From IMG/VR virus record IMGVR_UViG_3300032315_001656, positions 1-29,760 of that record: DNA of 29,760 bases. One strand, written 5' to 3'. The notes under the pieces are model-generated. The model was not told the origin of the DNA, did not search any database, and saw only the letters and a list, made by a program, of their open reading frames with translations. Shown in pieces: positions 15,345 through 23,103 of the stretch (the stretch's first letter is position 1; the number at the start of each line of letters is the position of its first letter). The translations under genes were made by a program, and so were the position numbers. The DNA is from a virus.

Positions 15345-16472
15345 TTACTGCGCGACGAACGCGGACAGCACGCCGAAGTCTTCGACGGTGTTGTTCTCGT
15401 AGATCGTGCCGAACTTGGGCTTCAGGAAGCCGAGGATCTTGCCGATGGCGATGCCTTGGCTGTTCTCGTAGTCGAAGCCCTTCTCGTTCCACTCGGGGGC
15501 GCCGATGTCGGCCATGCCCAGCGCCTGCGCGCCGCAAAACAGCACCTGCGAGCCCTCGATGTTCAGGCCCGAGCCGTACTTGCCCACGCCGCTGACGGCC
15601 CTCGACACGTTCGGCACGTGCCGGAACTCGTGCAGGTAGATGCCGTCGATCTTGACCGTGCTGCCGGTGAACAGCGTGTCGTTCTTGCTGGCCTGGGTCG
15701 AGTGCCGCAGGTTCTGCAAGTACGTCGGGTCCAGCTTCAGCTTGGCCATCGCCTGCGGGGTCAGGAAGGCGTGGTAGGTCTCCTCGCCGCCCTCGGCGTT
15801 CACGCCGCGGATGTAGCGGTCCTTGGCGTACGCCTTGAGCTGCACGAACAGTTCCCACGACGGGGTGTCGGTGGCGACCACCGAGCCCGAGGTGTTGCTG
15901 CCCGACACGCTGTCCCGCAGCGCCTTGGCGGTGTTGTCCCAGCGCAGCATGCGCTTGGGCGACGGCACGGTCACGTCGTTGGCGAAGTCCAGGAACGGCA
16001 GGTCCGAGCCGGTGCGGGTCGAGCCGTCCGGGCGGGTGCCGAAGCTGCGGCCGCCCAGGGCGCTGAACGCCATCTGGTCGATGCGGTCGGCCAGCCAGTA
16101 GGCCAGCACGTCGCGGCTGTTGTTGCGGAACTCGACCACCGAGCGCTGGTCGGCCATCTTGCCTTCGTGGCGGTTGGCGTGACGGAGCTGGTCGATGCGG
16201 ATGACCTGATCGAAGGTCTGCATCGCCTCTTCGTTGCCCTCCAGGGTGCGGTCACCGGCCACGCCGTCGCCGGTCAGGTCGGCCAGCAGCGTGATGACGG
16301 CGCGGGCGCCCTTCTCGGACTTCTTCAGCTCGGTGATGTGCTGGATCAGCGAGTTCGGGCCCTTGCCCAGGAACTTGTTGACGAAGCTCATGTTGCGCGC
16401 TTGGCGCCACAGGTCCATCGACCAGACGGTCTTCTGCTCGTTGGTGAGCAGGGCAAAGTTGGTGAGTGCCAT
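15345..16472 (-). CDS. Major capsid protein, N4 gp56 family
   Basis: A 375-residue protein with a near-perfect ribosome site (AAGGAGG, 6 bases before the ATG at 16472), the strongest in the window and as expected for a major capsid gene. Family features seen: an N-terminal KTVWSMDLWRQARNMSFV region, then ALTNFALLT ahead of it, VITLLADLTGDGVAGDRTLEGNEE, the conserved IDQLRHANRHEGKMADQRSVVEFR and ADRIDQMAFSALGG. These match the N4-gp56 family of HK97-fold major capsid proteins, and the length fits (about 350-400). The gene has its own upstream terminator and motif sites, so it likely heads a strongly expressed late transcript. Confidence 0.92.
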   Translation of the reverse strand: MALTNFALLTNEQKTVWSMDLWRQARNMSFVNKFLGKGPNSLIQHITELKKSEKGARAVITLLADLTGDGVAGDRTLEGNEEAMQTFDQVIRIDQLRHANRHEGKMADQRSVVEFRNNSRDVLAYWLADRIDQMAFSALGGRSFGTRPDGSTRTGSDLPFLDFANDVTVPSPKRMLRWDNTAKALRDSVSGSNTSGSVVATDTPSWELFVQLKAYAKDRYIRGVNAEGGEETYHAFLTPQAMAKLKLDPTYLQNLRHSTQASKNDTLFTGSTVKIDGIYLHEFRHVPNVSRAVSGVGKYGSGLNIEGSQVLFCGAQALGMADIGAPEWNEKGFDYENSQGIAIGKILGFLKPKFGTIYENNTVEDFGVLSAFVAQ

Positions 16473-16590
16473 GTGGCACCTCCTTCACGGATCAGGAACA
16501 AGACTTGTGGCCACTCGGCCGCCTTGCCGTGTCTCGTCACGACCAACGATGCGTGTGGGTTGCTCTCGTGAACCCGACCTGAAACCGGAA

Positions 16591-16605
16591 TAGATCGAAG
16601 TCTAA
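16591..16605 (-). promoter_or_regulatory. Motif-family site c (candidate promoter ahead of capsid gene)
   Basis: Minus-strand TTAGACTTCGATCTA. Its ACTTCGATC core recurs at 28016-28024 and 29413-29421, each time upstream of a gene start. It lies about 120 bases before the capsid ATG and just after a terminator, where a capsid promoter is expected. Confidence 0.5.
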
Positions 16606-16616
16606 TCGAAAAAAGA
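16602..16616 (-). promoter_or_regulatory. Motif-family site b
   Basis: Minus-strand TCTTTTTTCGATTAG, overlapping the T-tract of the terminator and the next motif copy. It resembles site e (TCTATTTTCGATTAC) at 12 of the first 14 positions or better. Confidence 0.4.
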
Positions 16617-16637
16617 CGGCCCGCAAGAGCGGGCCGT
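16609..16637 (-). terminator. Rho-independent terminator (minus strand)
   Basis: A perfect 9-base GC-rich stem (16616-16637, loop of 4) is followed on the minus strand by six T (16609-16614). It lies downstream of the gene ending at 16680 and upstream of the capsid gene, so it closes the packaging/portal/scaffold transcript. Confidence 0.9.
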
Positions 16638-16679
16638 GTGAACTCGTGCTTTCAGGCCACGAGAGGAGACAACTGGGGA

Positions 16680-17066
16680 TCAGTCCGGGCTGGCTGCGCC
16701 GTGGCCGAGCCGGGTGCGCAGCTCGTAGCCCATCAGGGGCCAGATCTTGTTCACGGCGTTGGCGCGGGCGATCTTCTTGCCCACTTCGGCGTCGAAGTTC
16801 TCGGGGCTGGCGCAGGCACTCTCGCCGGTGACGGTGAAGCCGTTGCGCAGCACCAGCACGCAGAAGGTCAGCAAGTCGAGGGCGTGCCGCGGGCGCTGCT
16901 CGCCCGACACGTGCGCCAGGGCCGCGTCGCCGGCCGTGAAAAACCACTCGGAGGCGATGTTGGCCTCGATGTCGGCCGGCGTGACCCGCGGGGCGGTCAG
17001 GCCCTTGGCCACAATCTCGGCTTCGATGCCGGCGTCGTCGGTGCGCGGGGATTGGATGCGTTCCAT
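16680..17066 (-). CDS. N4 Gp49 / Sf6 Gp66 family protein
   Basis: A 128-residue protein. The ATG at 17066 is chosen because AAGGAG lies just upstream and the preceding gene stops 2 bases before; the longer open frame is a shadow. The family signature is clear: VTPADIEANIASEWFFTAGD at 28-47, HALDLLTFCVLVLRNGFTV at 61-79, then GESACASPENFDAEVG and KIARANAVNKIWPLMGYELR. This is the phage N4 Gp49/Sf6 Gp66 family, of unknown biochemical function but widespread in tailed phages. It is co-transcribed with a crAss001_48-like gene, a frequent pairing. Confidence 0.9.
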   Translation of the reverse strand: MERIQSPRTDDAGIEAEIVAKGLTAPRVTPADIEANIASEWFFTAGDAALAHVSGEQRPRHALDLLTFCVLVLRNGFTVTGESACASPENFDAEVGKKIARANAVNKIWPLMGYELRTRLGHGAASPD

Positions 17067-17068
17067 GT

Positions 17069-17278
17069 TCACTCCTTGTTGAATGCGTTGATGCGCTCGC
17101 CCAGGACGGCCGAGTAGCCGTCCATGAAGCGGGCCTGACAGCGGAGGCGGATCTGTTCGTCCGCCGGCAGCGTGGGGAAGATCGGGCCCTGGAAGAACGC
17201 CAGCAGCGCGACGAGCTTGGCGTCCAGCTCCGTCTTCTCGGCGACGACGCGCTCCTGGTGCGGTGCGAGTGCGCTCAC
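17069..17278 (-). CDS. crAss001_48-related small protein
   Basis: A 69-residue helical protein. The GTG at 17278 overlaps the stop of the scaffold gene (GTGA) and is preceded by GGGGAGA. The sequence pattern (RVVAEKTELDAKLVALLAFF, PIFPTLPADEQIRLRCQARFM, then DGYSAVLGERINAF) matches the small crAss001_48-related family: helix, a short F..L...EQ segment, and a final M..Y...L..RI helix. Function is unknown. It usually sits beside N4 Gp49-like genes, as here. Confidence 0.8.
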   Translation of the reverse strand: MSALAPHQERVVAEKTELDAKLVALLAFFQGPIFPTLPADEQIRLRCQARFMDGYSAVLGERINAFNKE

Positions 17279-18330
17279 AGGTCGTCTCCCCGCAACCGGG
17301 CCTTCTCGGACTCGGGCAGCTTGGCAAAGTCGTCCTGGCTCATCTTCATGACCGCCTCGGCCGTGATGACGCCGCCGAGCTTGTCGTGGTCCGCGCCGAC
17401 GCCCTTGGTGCTGGGCGGCTGGGCAGCGGCCACCTTGCCGTTCTTGGCGCGCTGGGCAGCGGCGCGGTCAGCGGCCTTGGCCTTGGCCACGTCCTCGGTG
17501 GTCACGCGCACCTCGGTGTTCACCGCGGTGGCCTGCTTGGCGGTCTTCACGCCGACCAGGGTCTCGGCAGCCTTCTTGATGGCCTGGGCGCGGGTGTACT
17601 TGCCGGTGGCGATGAAGCCGTCGCGCAGCTCGACCACCTCGGCCATCAGCTCGGCGTCAAAGTCGTCGTGGTCTTCGTTCAGCACCGGGTACGCCGCTTC
17701 GAGGCGCTCCACGGTGTTGTCGTACTGCACGCGCTCGTAGGCCCGTGCCTCGGCTGCCTGGACCTCGAAGGTCTGGCGGGCCTGGTTGATGCCCCGCTCG
17801 GTCCGGCGGATTTCGCCCATCTTCACGGCGGCCTTCTCGTGCTCACCGTCGCTGACCAGCTTGGCGTACTCCTTCTCCAGCGTCAGCAGCGCGGTCTCGG
17901 CGGCGGCGATCTGCTCGTTCGTCGTGGCGATGGACTCGGCCTGCTTGGTGGAGGCGAGCTGGCGCTCCAGGGCCTCGCGCTGGGCGCGCTCCTTGGCCAG
18001 AATCTCCTTGTGCCGGGCCAGCGGGATGCGCGTGTCCTTGCGGGTCTTCTTGTCGTCCTTCTCGGCCTTGTCCTCGTCGTCCTCTTCGTCGGCGTCCGGG
18101 TTGTCCGGGTCGACGTCCTTCTCGTCCTCGGGCGCCGGCGCCTCGGTCTTCACCGGCTTGGCCTTGGGCACCTTCTTGAGGTCGTCGTCGGTGATCGTGA
18201 CCTCGGGCTCGCCCTTGGCGTCCGGGCCGGTGGGTGTGAAGTCGTCGCCGCGGTCGAGCGTGGCAGCGCCGCCGCCAGTGTCATCACCGGCCGGGCCCAT
18301 GTAGCGGTTGAAGATCCAGTGCAGCTTCAT
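17275..18330 (-). CDS. Scaffolding protein (acidic, coiled coil)
   Basis: A 351-residue protein with AAGGAA upstream of the ATG at 18330, which overlaps the portal stop (ATGA). The N-terminal 90 residues are disordered and very acidic (ITDDDLKKVPKAKPVK followed by DEKDVDPDNPDADEEDDED). Next come long helices suited to a coiled coil (RHKEILAKERAQREALERQL, then TALLTLEKEYAKLVSDGEHE). The C-terminus is Ala/Lys-rich and ends charged (KLPESEKARLRGDDL). The position between portal and major capsid genes, with these traits, is typical of a procapsid scaffold that is lost during maturation. The assignment is by composition and gene order; no catalytic site is present. Confidence 0.8.
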   Translation of the reverse strand: MKLHWIFNRYMGPAGDDTGGGAATLDRGDDFTPTGPDAKGEPEVTITDDDLKKVPKAKPVKTEAPAPEDEKDVDPDNPDADEEDDEDKAEKDDKKTRKDTRIPLARHKEILAKERAQREALERQLASTKQAESIATTNEQIAAAETALLTLEKEYAKLVSDGEHEKAAVKMGEIRRTERGINQARQTFEVQAAEARAYERVQYDNTVERLEAAYPVLNEDHDDFDAELMAEVVELRDGFIATGKYTRAQAIKKAAETLVGVKTAKQATAVNTEVRVTTEDVAKAKAADRAAAQRAKNGKVAAAQPPSTKGVGADHDKLGGVITAEAVMKMSQDDFAKLPESEKARLRGDDL

Positions 18331-20462
18331 TTCGGGGTTCCTTGGGTTGCGGGTTGGGGTTGGGGTTGGCTGGCCTGCTGAACGCGGACCATCCGCTCGG
18401 TCGCTGCCTGCTCTTCCCGCAGGCGGGCTTCTTGCGCCGCCTCACGGGCTTCGAGCTGCTGGTCGAACTCGAACTTCCGCTCGGCCAGCTCCATCTCCTG
18501 ATCGGCCTTCTCGCGGTTGATCTGCATGTCCGCCTGGGCGGTCATCATCTTGACCTCGATGCCGTTGTCCTCGGGCGGCGTGATCGCCTCCTTCTGGGCG
18601 GTCACGCGCTCCTTGGCGGCTTTGGCCTGCTTCAGGCCGGCGTCGGCGTTCTTCTGGGCAATCTCCGCCTCGGTCTTGCCGACCTCGGCCTGCGCGGCGC
18701 GCTGCGCCAGCTCGCGCTGGGCCTGCGCCTCCGGCGAGTCCTGACCGGCGCGCATCTTCTCGATGATCGACTTCTTGTCGATCAGGCGGCTGGCGTCGAT
18801 CAGCACCTCGTCAGGGATCATCACGCCCATCTCGCGCAGTGCCACGGCCTGATCGAACTGGCTGTCCTCCAGGGTCTCGCGCTGCGGCGCCGAGCCGATC
18901 ACCACGTCGTAGACGCCCAGCGTCAGGTCGTTGACGATTTCGCCCTCGGGCGTGACTTCGTTGATCGTGAAGGTCTCGGTGTCGCCGGTGATGCGGTCCT
19001 TGGTGATCGTCAGGATGCGCTCCTCGGTGTAGAACTCCTGCACGAGGTCCAGCACGTTGCGCGCCAAGACGAAGTCCGTGCGCACCAGGGCGTCCAGCGG
19101 CTTGGCGAGGTTCGTCGTGCCGGCTTGGCGCTTGGCCTGGATCGCCTTGGCAGCCACGTCCTCGCGGTCGTGGCCCTGCATCGAGTCGCTGACGCCGCTG
19201 ATCGTCTTGATGTGCTCTTCGGCCTTGTAGGACACCCGGTCCAGGCCGGTGGGCATGGTGTTCGGGGTGATCTTGACCAGATCCTTGTCCGGGTCGCCGT
19301 TCACCTCGACGACCAGCCCGGTCTCGGCACCGCGCTGCTCCAGCTCTTCGGTGCTCATGTTCGTCAGCGCGCCCGAGCGCAGCTTCCAGCCGCTGTTCGC
19401 GGTGGTGTTGATGACGTGCAGCTCCTGGCTGGAGGTCTTGTTCAGCAGCTCTTGCGGGCCCAGCAGGTTCTCGACGAGGCCGATGGTCTTGCCGTAGCGG
19501 AAGTACGGGAAGTACGGCACCACGGTGAAGTGCTTGTAGGGGCTCCACTCGTCCTTCAGGACGAAGTTGTCGCAGACCACGACCCACTTGATGCGGTGGA
19601 CCATCCGCGGCACGACCTGGAAGCCGTATTTCTCGACGAACCACGCGATCTTGTTGCGGTCGAAATCTTCGGGGATCGGCCGCATGTCGCCGGTCTGCGG
19701 CGCGAGGAAGTGCTTCTGGCGGTCCAGCGTGCGGTACTGGCGCTCGATGACGCGCATGTTCCGCTGCACGCTCGACTGGTCGAACGGGCCGGGGTACGCC
19801 GGGTTGAAGCGGTCGCCGAAGCGGTCGCGGCCGGCCTGGATGGAGTCGTAGCCGTACGGGAAGAAGCTCTGCTCGCGGTTGCGCAGCGCCTCGCCGTCCT
19901 CCTTGCCGTACAGGATGACGATGTCGTCGGCGGTCATCCACTTCGTCGTGAAGACCTCGTTCCACGTGTCCGGATCGAACTGCTCGGCGTCCGGGTCGAC
20001 GATGACGTTCTTCGGGTTGATGTTCTCGATGACCACGTCGCCCTGCATGTTCTCGTCGAACTCCATGCGGACATCGAGAAAGCCCCGGCTCGTGATCACG
20101 CCGTCGGCGAACATGTCGCTGCGCTTCCAGTCGAGCTGGTTGCGGTCGCTGATGTGCTTGAACACCTTGGTGAGCACCGCAGCGGTGTCGGTGGACGCCT
20201 TGGTGCGCGGCCGGAACGACACCTCGTTGCGGCGGAAGATCTGCTCGCCCATGACGTTGCCGAGCGTGCTGATGATCTTGTTGATCGTCAGCGCCGGGCG
20301 GCGCTGCTGCTTGAGCCTCAGCCTGTCCTCGGCCGACCACTGGTCGCCAGCGAAGAACTTCTCGCACTGGTCCGCCTTGTCGACGAAGCGGTTGTGGCCG
20401 TTGTCGCGGCACCAGGCGTACCTGTACCAGACCTTCATCGCGTCGGCGGTATTCAGCGGCAT
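18327..20462 (-). CDS. Portal protein, P22 type
   Basis: A 711-residue protein with AAGGG upstream of the ATG at 20462. Family features: an early FFAGDQWSAEDRLRLKQQRRP followed by PALTINKIISTLGNVMGEQ, then NEVSFRPR; a central DVRMEFDENMQGDVVIENI and KNVIVDPDAEQFDPDTW; later FPYFRYGKTIGLVENLLGPQ. These are hallmarks of the P22 gp1-like portal family. The C-terminal 180 residues (from about residue 530) form a long Gln/Glu/Ala-rich helical barrel-like tail ending in a Gln/Pro-rich stretch. The portal forms the dodecameric DNA gate at one capsid vertex, docks the terminase and binds the tail adaptor. Confidence 0.93.
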   Translation of the reverse strand: MPLNTADAMKVWYRYAWCRDNGHNRFVDKADQCEKFFAGDQWSAEDRLRLKQQRRPALTINKIISTLGNVMGEQIFRRNEVSFRPRTKASTDTAAVLTKVFKHISDRNQLDWKRSDMFADGVITSRGFLDVRMEFDENMQGDVVIENINPKNVIVDPDAEQFDPDTWNEVFTTKWMTADDIVILYGKEDGEALRNREQSFFPYGYDSIQAGRDRFGDRFNPAYPGPFDQSSVQRNMRVIERQYRTLDRQKHFLAPQTGDMRPIPEDFDRNKIAWFVEKYGFQVVPRMVHRIKWVVVCDNFVLKDEWSPYKHFTVVPYFPYFRYGKTIGLVENLLGPQELLNKTSSQELHVINTTANSGWKLRSGALTNMSTEELEQRGAETGLVVEVNGDPDKDLVKITPNTMPTGLDRVSYKAEEHIKTISGVSDSMQGHDREDVAAKAIQAKRQAGTTNLAKPLDALVRTDFVLARNVLDLVQEFYTEERILTITKDRITGDTETFTINEVTPEGEIVNDLTLGVYDVVIGSAPQRETLEDSQFDQAVALREMGVMIPDEVLIDASRLIDKKSIIEKMRAGQDSPEAQAQRELAQRAAQAEVGKTEAEIAQKNADAGLKQAKAAKERVTAQKEAITPPEDNGIEVKMMTAQADMQINREKADQEMELAERKFEFDQQLEAREAAQEARLREEQAATERMVRVQQASQPQPQPATQGTPK

Positions 20463-20472
20463 GGTCAGCCCT

Positions 20473-20838
20473 TCACTTCAGGAACTTCAGCTTGTAGTAG
20501 CTGCGGTCGATGACCGAGAGAATCTCGTCGATCAGGTTCGCCAGCTCGGTGCTGCCGTCGGCGCACTCGGCGCGGTGGTCAGCGACCCACTTGTGCAGGT
20601 CCGTCAGCAGCTCGGTCGGGCTCACGTCCTGCTGGATGGGCGCGTGCGGGAACTTCTTGAACTGGCCCTCGACGCCCATGTGGCACTCGGCGAACCGATC
20701 AGTCACGTCGAGCAGCGCCGTGTAGAACTCTTCCAGCGCGACGTGCTCGGCGAACGACGTGGTGCGGAAGTGCAGGTAGTGGGCGGAGGTGCGCGCCGCG
20801 AAGCAGCGGGCGACCAGCTCGGCGCAGGCGTAGCTCAC
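20473..20838 (-). CDS. DUF5856-like helical protein
   Basis: A 121-residue protein with a GTG start at 20838 that overlaps the stop of the 25-codon ORF (GTGA) and has GGGAGAAG upstream. The pattern ARTSAHYLHFRTTSFAEHVALEEFYT followed by a second helix with D and E is that of small ferritin/Dps-like helical bundles annotated as DUF5856 in phages. The His, Glu and Asp residues are compatible with a metal site, but this cannot be settled here. It ends 10 bases before the portal gene. Confidence 0.65.
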   Translation of the reverse strand: MSYACAELVARCFAARTSAHYLHFRTTSFAEHVALEEFYTALLDVTDRFAECHMGVEGQFKKFPHAPIQQDVSPTELLTDLHKWVADHRAECADGSTELANLIDEILSVIDRSYYKLKFLK

Positions 20839-20912
20839 CGCGTCTTCTCCCGGGCGAAAGTCAGCTCGAACAGGAACTGGCGCACGGCGGCTGCGATGGG
20901 TGACGGCTTCAC
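20835..20912 (-). CDS. 25-residue micro-ORF coupled to both neighbours
   Basis: A GTG at 20912 overlaps the stop of the 85-residue gene (GTGA), and its TGA at 20835-20837 overlaps the GTG of the 121-residue gene (GTGA again). The peptide begins VKPSPIAAAVRQFLFELTFA and ends REKTR: a short, probably amphipathic helix with a basic end. The two four-base junctions leave no untranslated base between three genes. It may be a real peptide or simply a relay for coupled translation. Its length is too short to judge by codon use alone. Confidence 0.5.
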   Translation of the reverse strand: MKPSPIAAAVRQFLFELTFAREKTR

Positions 20913-21166
20913 GGCAGGCGCACCATCAGGGTGGCGGTCGTGCCGGTGGCGTAGACCTGGGTCACCAGCACCGGCAGCACGGTGCCTGCGGCCACGCCTG
21001 AGAACGTGACCGGCCCGACGCCGTCAGCGGGCATCACCGCCACTGCGCCGGCGCCGCCGACGTAGATGGCCGAGGGTGCGAACACGGTGCCGTCGCTGGG
21101 CGTCACGGCAGCAGCCGAGAAGCCACCGACGGCGCGGACGAGCTGAGCAGCGAAAGGCAGAGGCAT
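20909..21166 (-). CDS. Spike base-like small structural protein
   Basis: An 85-residue protein with AGGA 6 bases before the ATG at 21166. The sequence (AAVTPSDGTVFAPSAIYVGG, GAVAVMPADG, VTFSGVAAGTVLPVLVTQVYATGTTAT) is the pattern of small phage proteins described as spike base proteins (RCAP_Rcc01079-like): TPSDxT, then AxxIYVGxAG, then TFxGVPAGTxLPVxVxxVxATGTTAT. Unusually it sits in the packaging block rather than near fibres. The family match is from memory of the pattern, so moderate. Confidence 0.7.
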   Translation of the reverse strand: MPLPFAAQLVRAVGGFSAAAVTPSDGTVFAPSAIYVGGAGAVAVMPADGVGPVTFSGVAAGTVLPVLVTQVYATGTTATLMVRLP

Positions 21167-21175
21167 GGCGATCCT

Positions 21176-21397
21176 TCAGGGGTGGGCGCAGTAGTGCGGC
21201 GAGCCGAGGCCGTTGAGCGACTTGCCGCACTTCAGGCAGTGGCCGAGCGCGCCGAGCAGGCTGGGCGGAGTGGGTGCGGGCGGGGTGTGGACTGGGCCGA
21301 CGCGGTCCACGGCGTCGCGGACGGTGGCCGGGTCGAACGTGCCGACGGCGCCGGCGAGGTAGCCGCGAATCCACCAGACGAACTGGTCCGCGGTCAT
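21176..21397 (-). CDS. Small phage protein with C-terminal zinc-ribbon-like motif
   Basis: A 73-residue protein. The ATG at 21397 is chosen for its ATGA overlap with the TerL stop. The N-terminal part (TADQFVWWIRGYLAG) is a motif found in many short phage proteins of unknown role. A Pro-rich linker follows, then CLKCGKSLNGLGSPHYC. The pair CxxC plus a distant Cys and nearby His could bind one zinc. It ends 9 bases before the ATG of the spike-base-like gene. Confidence 0.7.
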   Translation of the reverse strand: MTADQFVWWIRGYLAGAVGTFDPATVRDAVDRVGPVHTPPAPTPPSLLGALGHCLKCGKSLNGLGSPHYCAHP

Positions 21398-23103
21398 GCG
21401 CTCATGTGCCCGCCGCTGCTCGACAGGGCTCTCAGCCGGTCTTTCCATGACTTCACCACCTGTGCTCTGGGTTTCTGCGGCGGGGTCCGAGCGATAGCCA
21501 GATGTCCAACCCAGGCCAGGGAGTCGACGCAGTCGTCATGCACGCCGGCCGGGAACCTCAGCATCTCGGCGCGGACCACGTCGTACCACTCGCCGCTGTC
21601 CGAGAAACTGACCATGCCCTGCTGCATGCGCCCCTGGATCGCCCTGGCCCGAGCCATCTTGTCGGTGATCGGCGTCAGCACCTGGATCGACGGATACAGC
21701 TTCCGTTCGAGCATGCGCTTCTTCAGCACCGCGCTGATGGCCTTGTAGATCTGGCCGTCTTCAAACCCTAGAACTAGCGTCGGACTGTACCATTTCGACG
21801 CTAGATCCAAAATAGATTCCACGATGAAGAACGCGTCCTGGCTGCGGAACCGGACCACGTCCGCCACGTGCAGCACATCGTTCTCGTCCTGAAGCCCCAC
21901 AGTGCCGACCGTGTAGTCGTTCTGCTTCTTCTCGCTGATCGCAAAGTCCCAGGCGATCATCACGTTGGCCCGCTTCACGTGCGGCACCGGCCCGCGCCGG
22001 AACTGCTCCTTGTTGAAGTAGACGCCGTCGTCAGGGACAGGGTTCTGCTGGTACAGCGCGCTCCACCAGCGCCCGTCTGAGCCGTCGCTCTTGCGGTTCA
22101 GGGCCCTGATCTTGCTGAGCGCCTTGATCGGGTAGCGGCTGGGGTGCAGCGCCTCGCCCTTGCTGCGCAGCAGCGTGGCGCCGGGCGTGGGCGTGTTGTG
22201 GACGATCCGGTTCGTGACGGGGTCCAGGTACTCGTCCGACTCGGCGATGGCCGGGTACTTCACGACCTCGAACTTGTCGATGTCGTCGTCGTCCTCGCCG
22301 GCCGCCATCATCTGCTGGAGCCGGCCGGCCAGATCGTCGTCGTGCCACCACGTCTGGATCACCAGCACGCCTCCGCCGGGCGCCAGCCGCGTGTAGGCCG
22401 TCGAGAGATACCACTCCCAGATCTTCTCGCGGGCGTCGCCGCTGTCAGCCTCTTCGGCGTTCTTCACGGGGTCGTCGATCACCAGGACGTGCGCGCCCTT
22501 GCCGGTGATCGGCCCGCCGATGCCGGCCGCGACGTACCCGCCGCGCCTGCCGGCGATGGCCCACTCTTCCGTGCTCTGGTTGTTCTTGTCCAGGCTCACG
22601 TCGAACACCGTCTTGTAGAGGGTGTCGTCGATGATCTGCTTGACCTTGCGGCTGAAGCCCATCGCCAGGGACAAGTTGTACGAGCAGGCGATGAACTCGT
22701 GGTCCGGGAAGCGCCCCAGGTGCCACGCAGGGAAGTTCTTGGACGCCAGCTCGCTCTTGCCGTGCCGCGGGGGCATCAGCAGCATCAGCCGCGGGCTCTT
22801 GCCGGCCGCCACGTCGTCGCTGAAGCGCTCCAGGCGGGCGCAGATGTCCCGGTGGACCCAGCCGTCGTCGTAGCGGTCGTTCATCCGCTTGACGAACGGC
22901 AAGAAGCGGCGCCGCGCCAGGATGCGGCTGGCCATCTCGACCTGGGCGAGCTGCTTGGGGCGGCTCAGCGGCGGCAGAGGCCGGGCGAGGCTCGGATCTT
23001 GGGCCAGCGCCTGGGCAACCTGCTCTTCGCGGGTGCCCTGGAAGCGGCTGAGGTCGGGCTCAGACGGTGAGGTTAGCGTCGAGGATGCCGGCAGCTCGGG
23101 CAA
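21394..23103 (-). CDS. Terminase large subunit (packaging ATPase-nuclease)
   Basis: A motor ATPase that translocates and cuts DNA at the portal. Numbered from a TTG at 23103: Walker A PPRHGKSE at 111-118, Walker B VLVIDD near 206-211, coupling motif QTWWHDDD at 249-256, and a C-terminal nuclease with AWDFA (Asp about 385), LGFEDG (Glu about 446) and HDDCVDS (Asp about 522). The start is uncertain. The frame is open back to an ATG at 23493, but that part overlaps the 160-residue gene and lacks the G/C third-position bias. Bias is present between 23060 and 22935, ahead of the first later ATG (22935), so I favour the TTG at 23103 (GGAG just upstream). Codons near 21764-21826 are unusually AT-rich. 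Confidence 0.92.
   Translation of the reverse strand: MPELPASSTLTSPSEPDLSRFQGTREEQVAQALAQDPSLARPLPPLSRPKQLAQVEMASRILARRRFLPFVKRMNDRYDDGWVHRDICARLERFSDDVAAGKSPRLMLLMPPRHGKSELASKNFPAWHLGRFPDHEFIACSYNLSLAMGFSRKVKQIIDDTLYKTVFDVSLDKNNQSTEEWAIAGRRGGYVAAGIGGPITGKGAHVLVIDDPVKNAEEADSGDAREKIWEWYLSTAYTRLAPGGGVLVIQTWWHDDDLAGRLQQMMAAGEDDDDIDKFEVVKYPAIAESDEYLDPVTNRIVHNTPTPGATLLRSKGEALHPSRYPIKALSKIRALNRKSDGSDGRWWSALYQQNPVPDDGVYFNKEQFRRGPVPHVKRANVMIAWDFAISEKKQNDYTVGTVGLQDENDVLHVADVVRFRSQDAFFIVESILDLASKWYSPTLVLGFEDGQIYKAISAVLKKRMLERKLYPSIQVLTPITDKMARARAIQGRMQQGMVSFSDSGEWYDVVRAEMLRFPAGVHDDCVDSLAWVGHLAIARTPPQKPRAQVVKSWKDRLRALSSSGGHMSA
21802..21816 (-). promoter_or_regulatory. Motif-family site d, inside terL
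   Basis: Minus-strand TCTATTTTGGATCTA inside the coding frame of TerL (encoding residues near SILDL). With the flanking bases it matches site f at 16 of 17 positions (GGAWTCTATTTTGGATC). The surrounding 20 codons are atypically AT-ending, so the site may be kept for its DNA sequence. Confidence 0.4.

Noticed and set aside
12789-16571. A 1260-codon plus-strand open frame opposite the capsid region
   Set aside because: It is antisense to the recognised major capsid, adaptor and fibre genes, with shadow-type composition. Long antisense frames are common in DNA with this third-base bias.
18342-20513. A 723-codon plus-strand open frame opposite the portal gene
   Set aside because: It is Leu/Val/Asp/Gly/Arg-rich antisense sequence to a clear P22-type portal protein.
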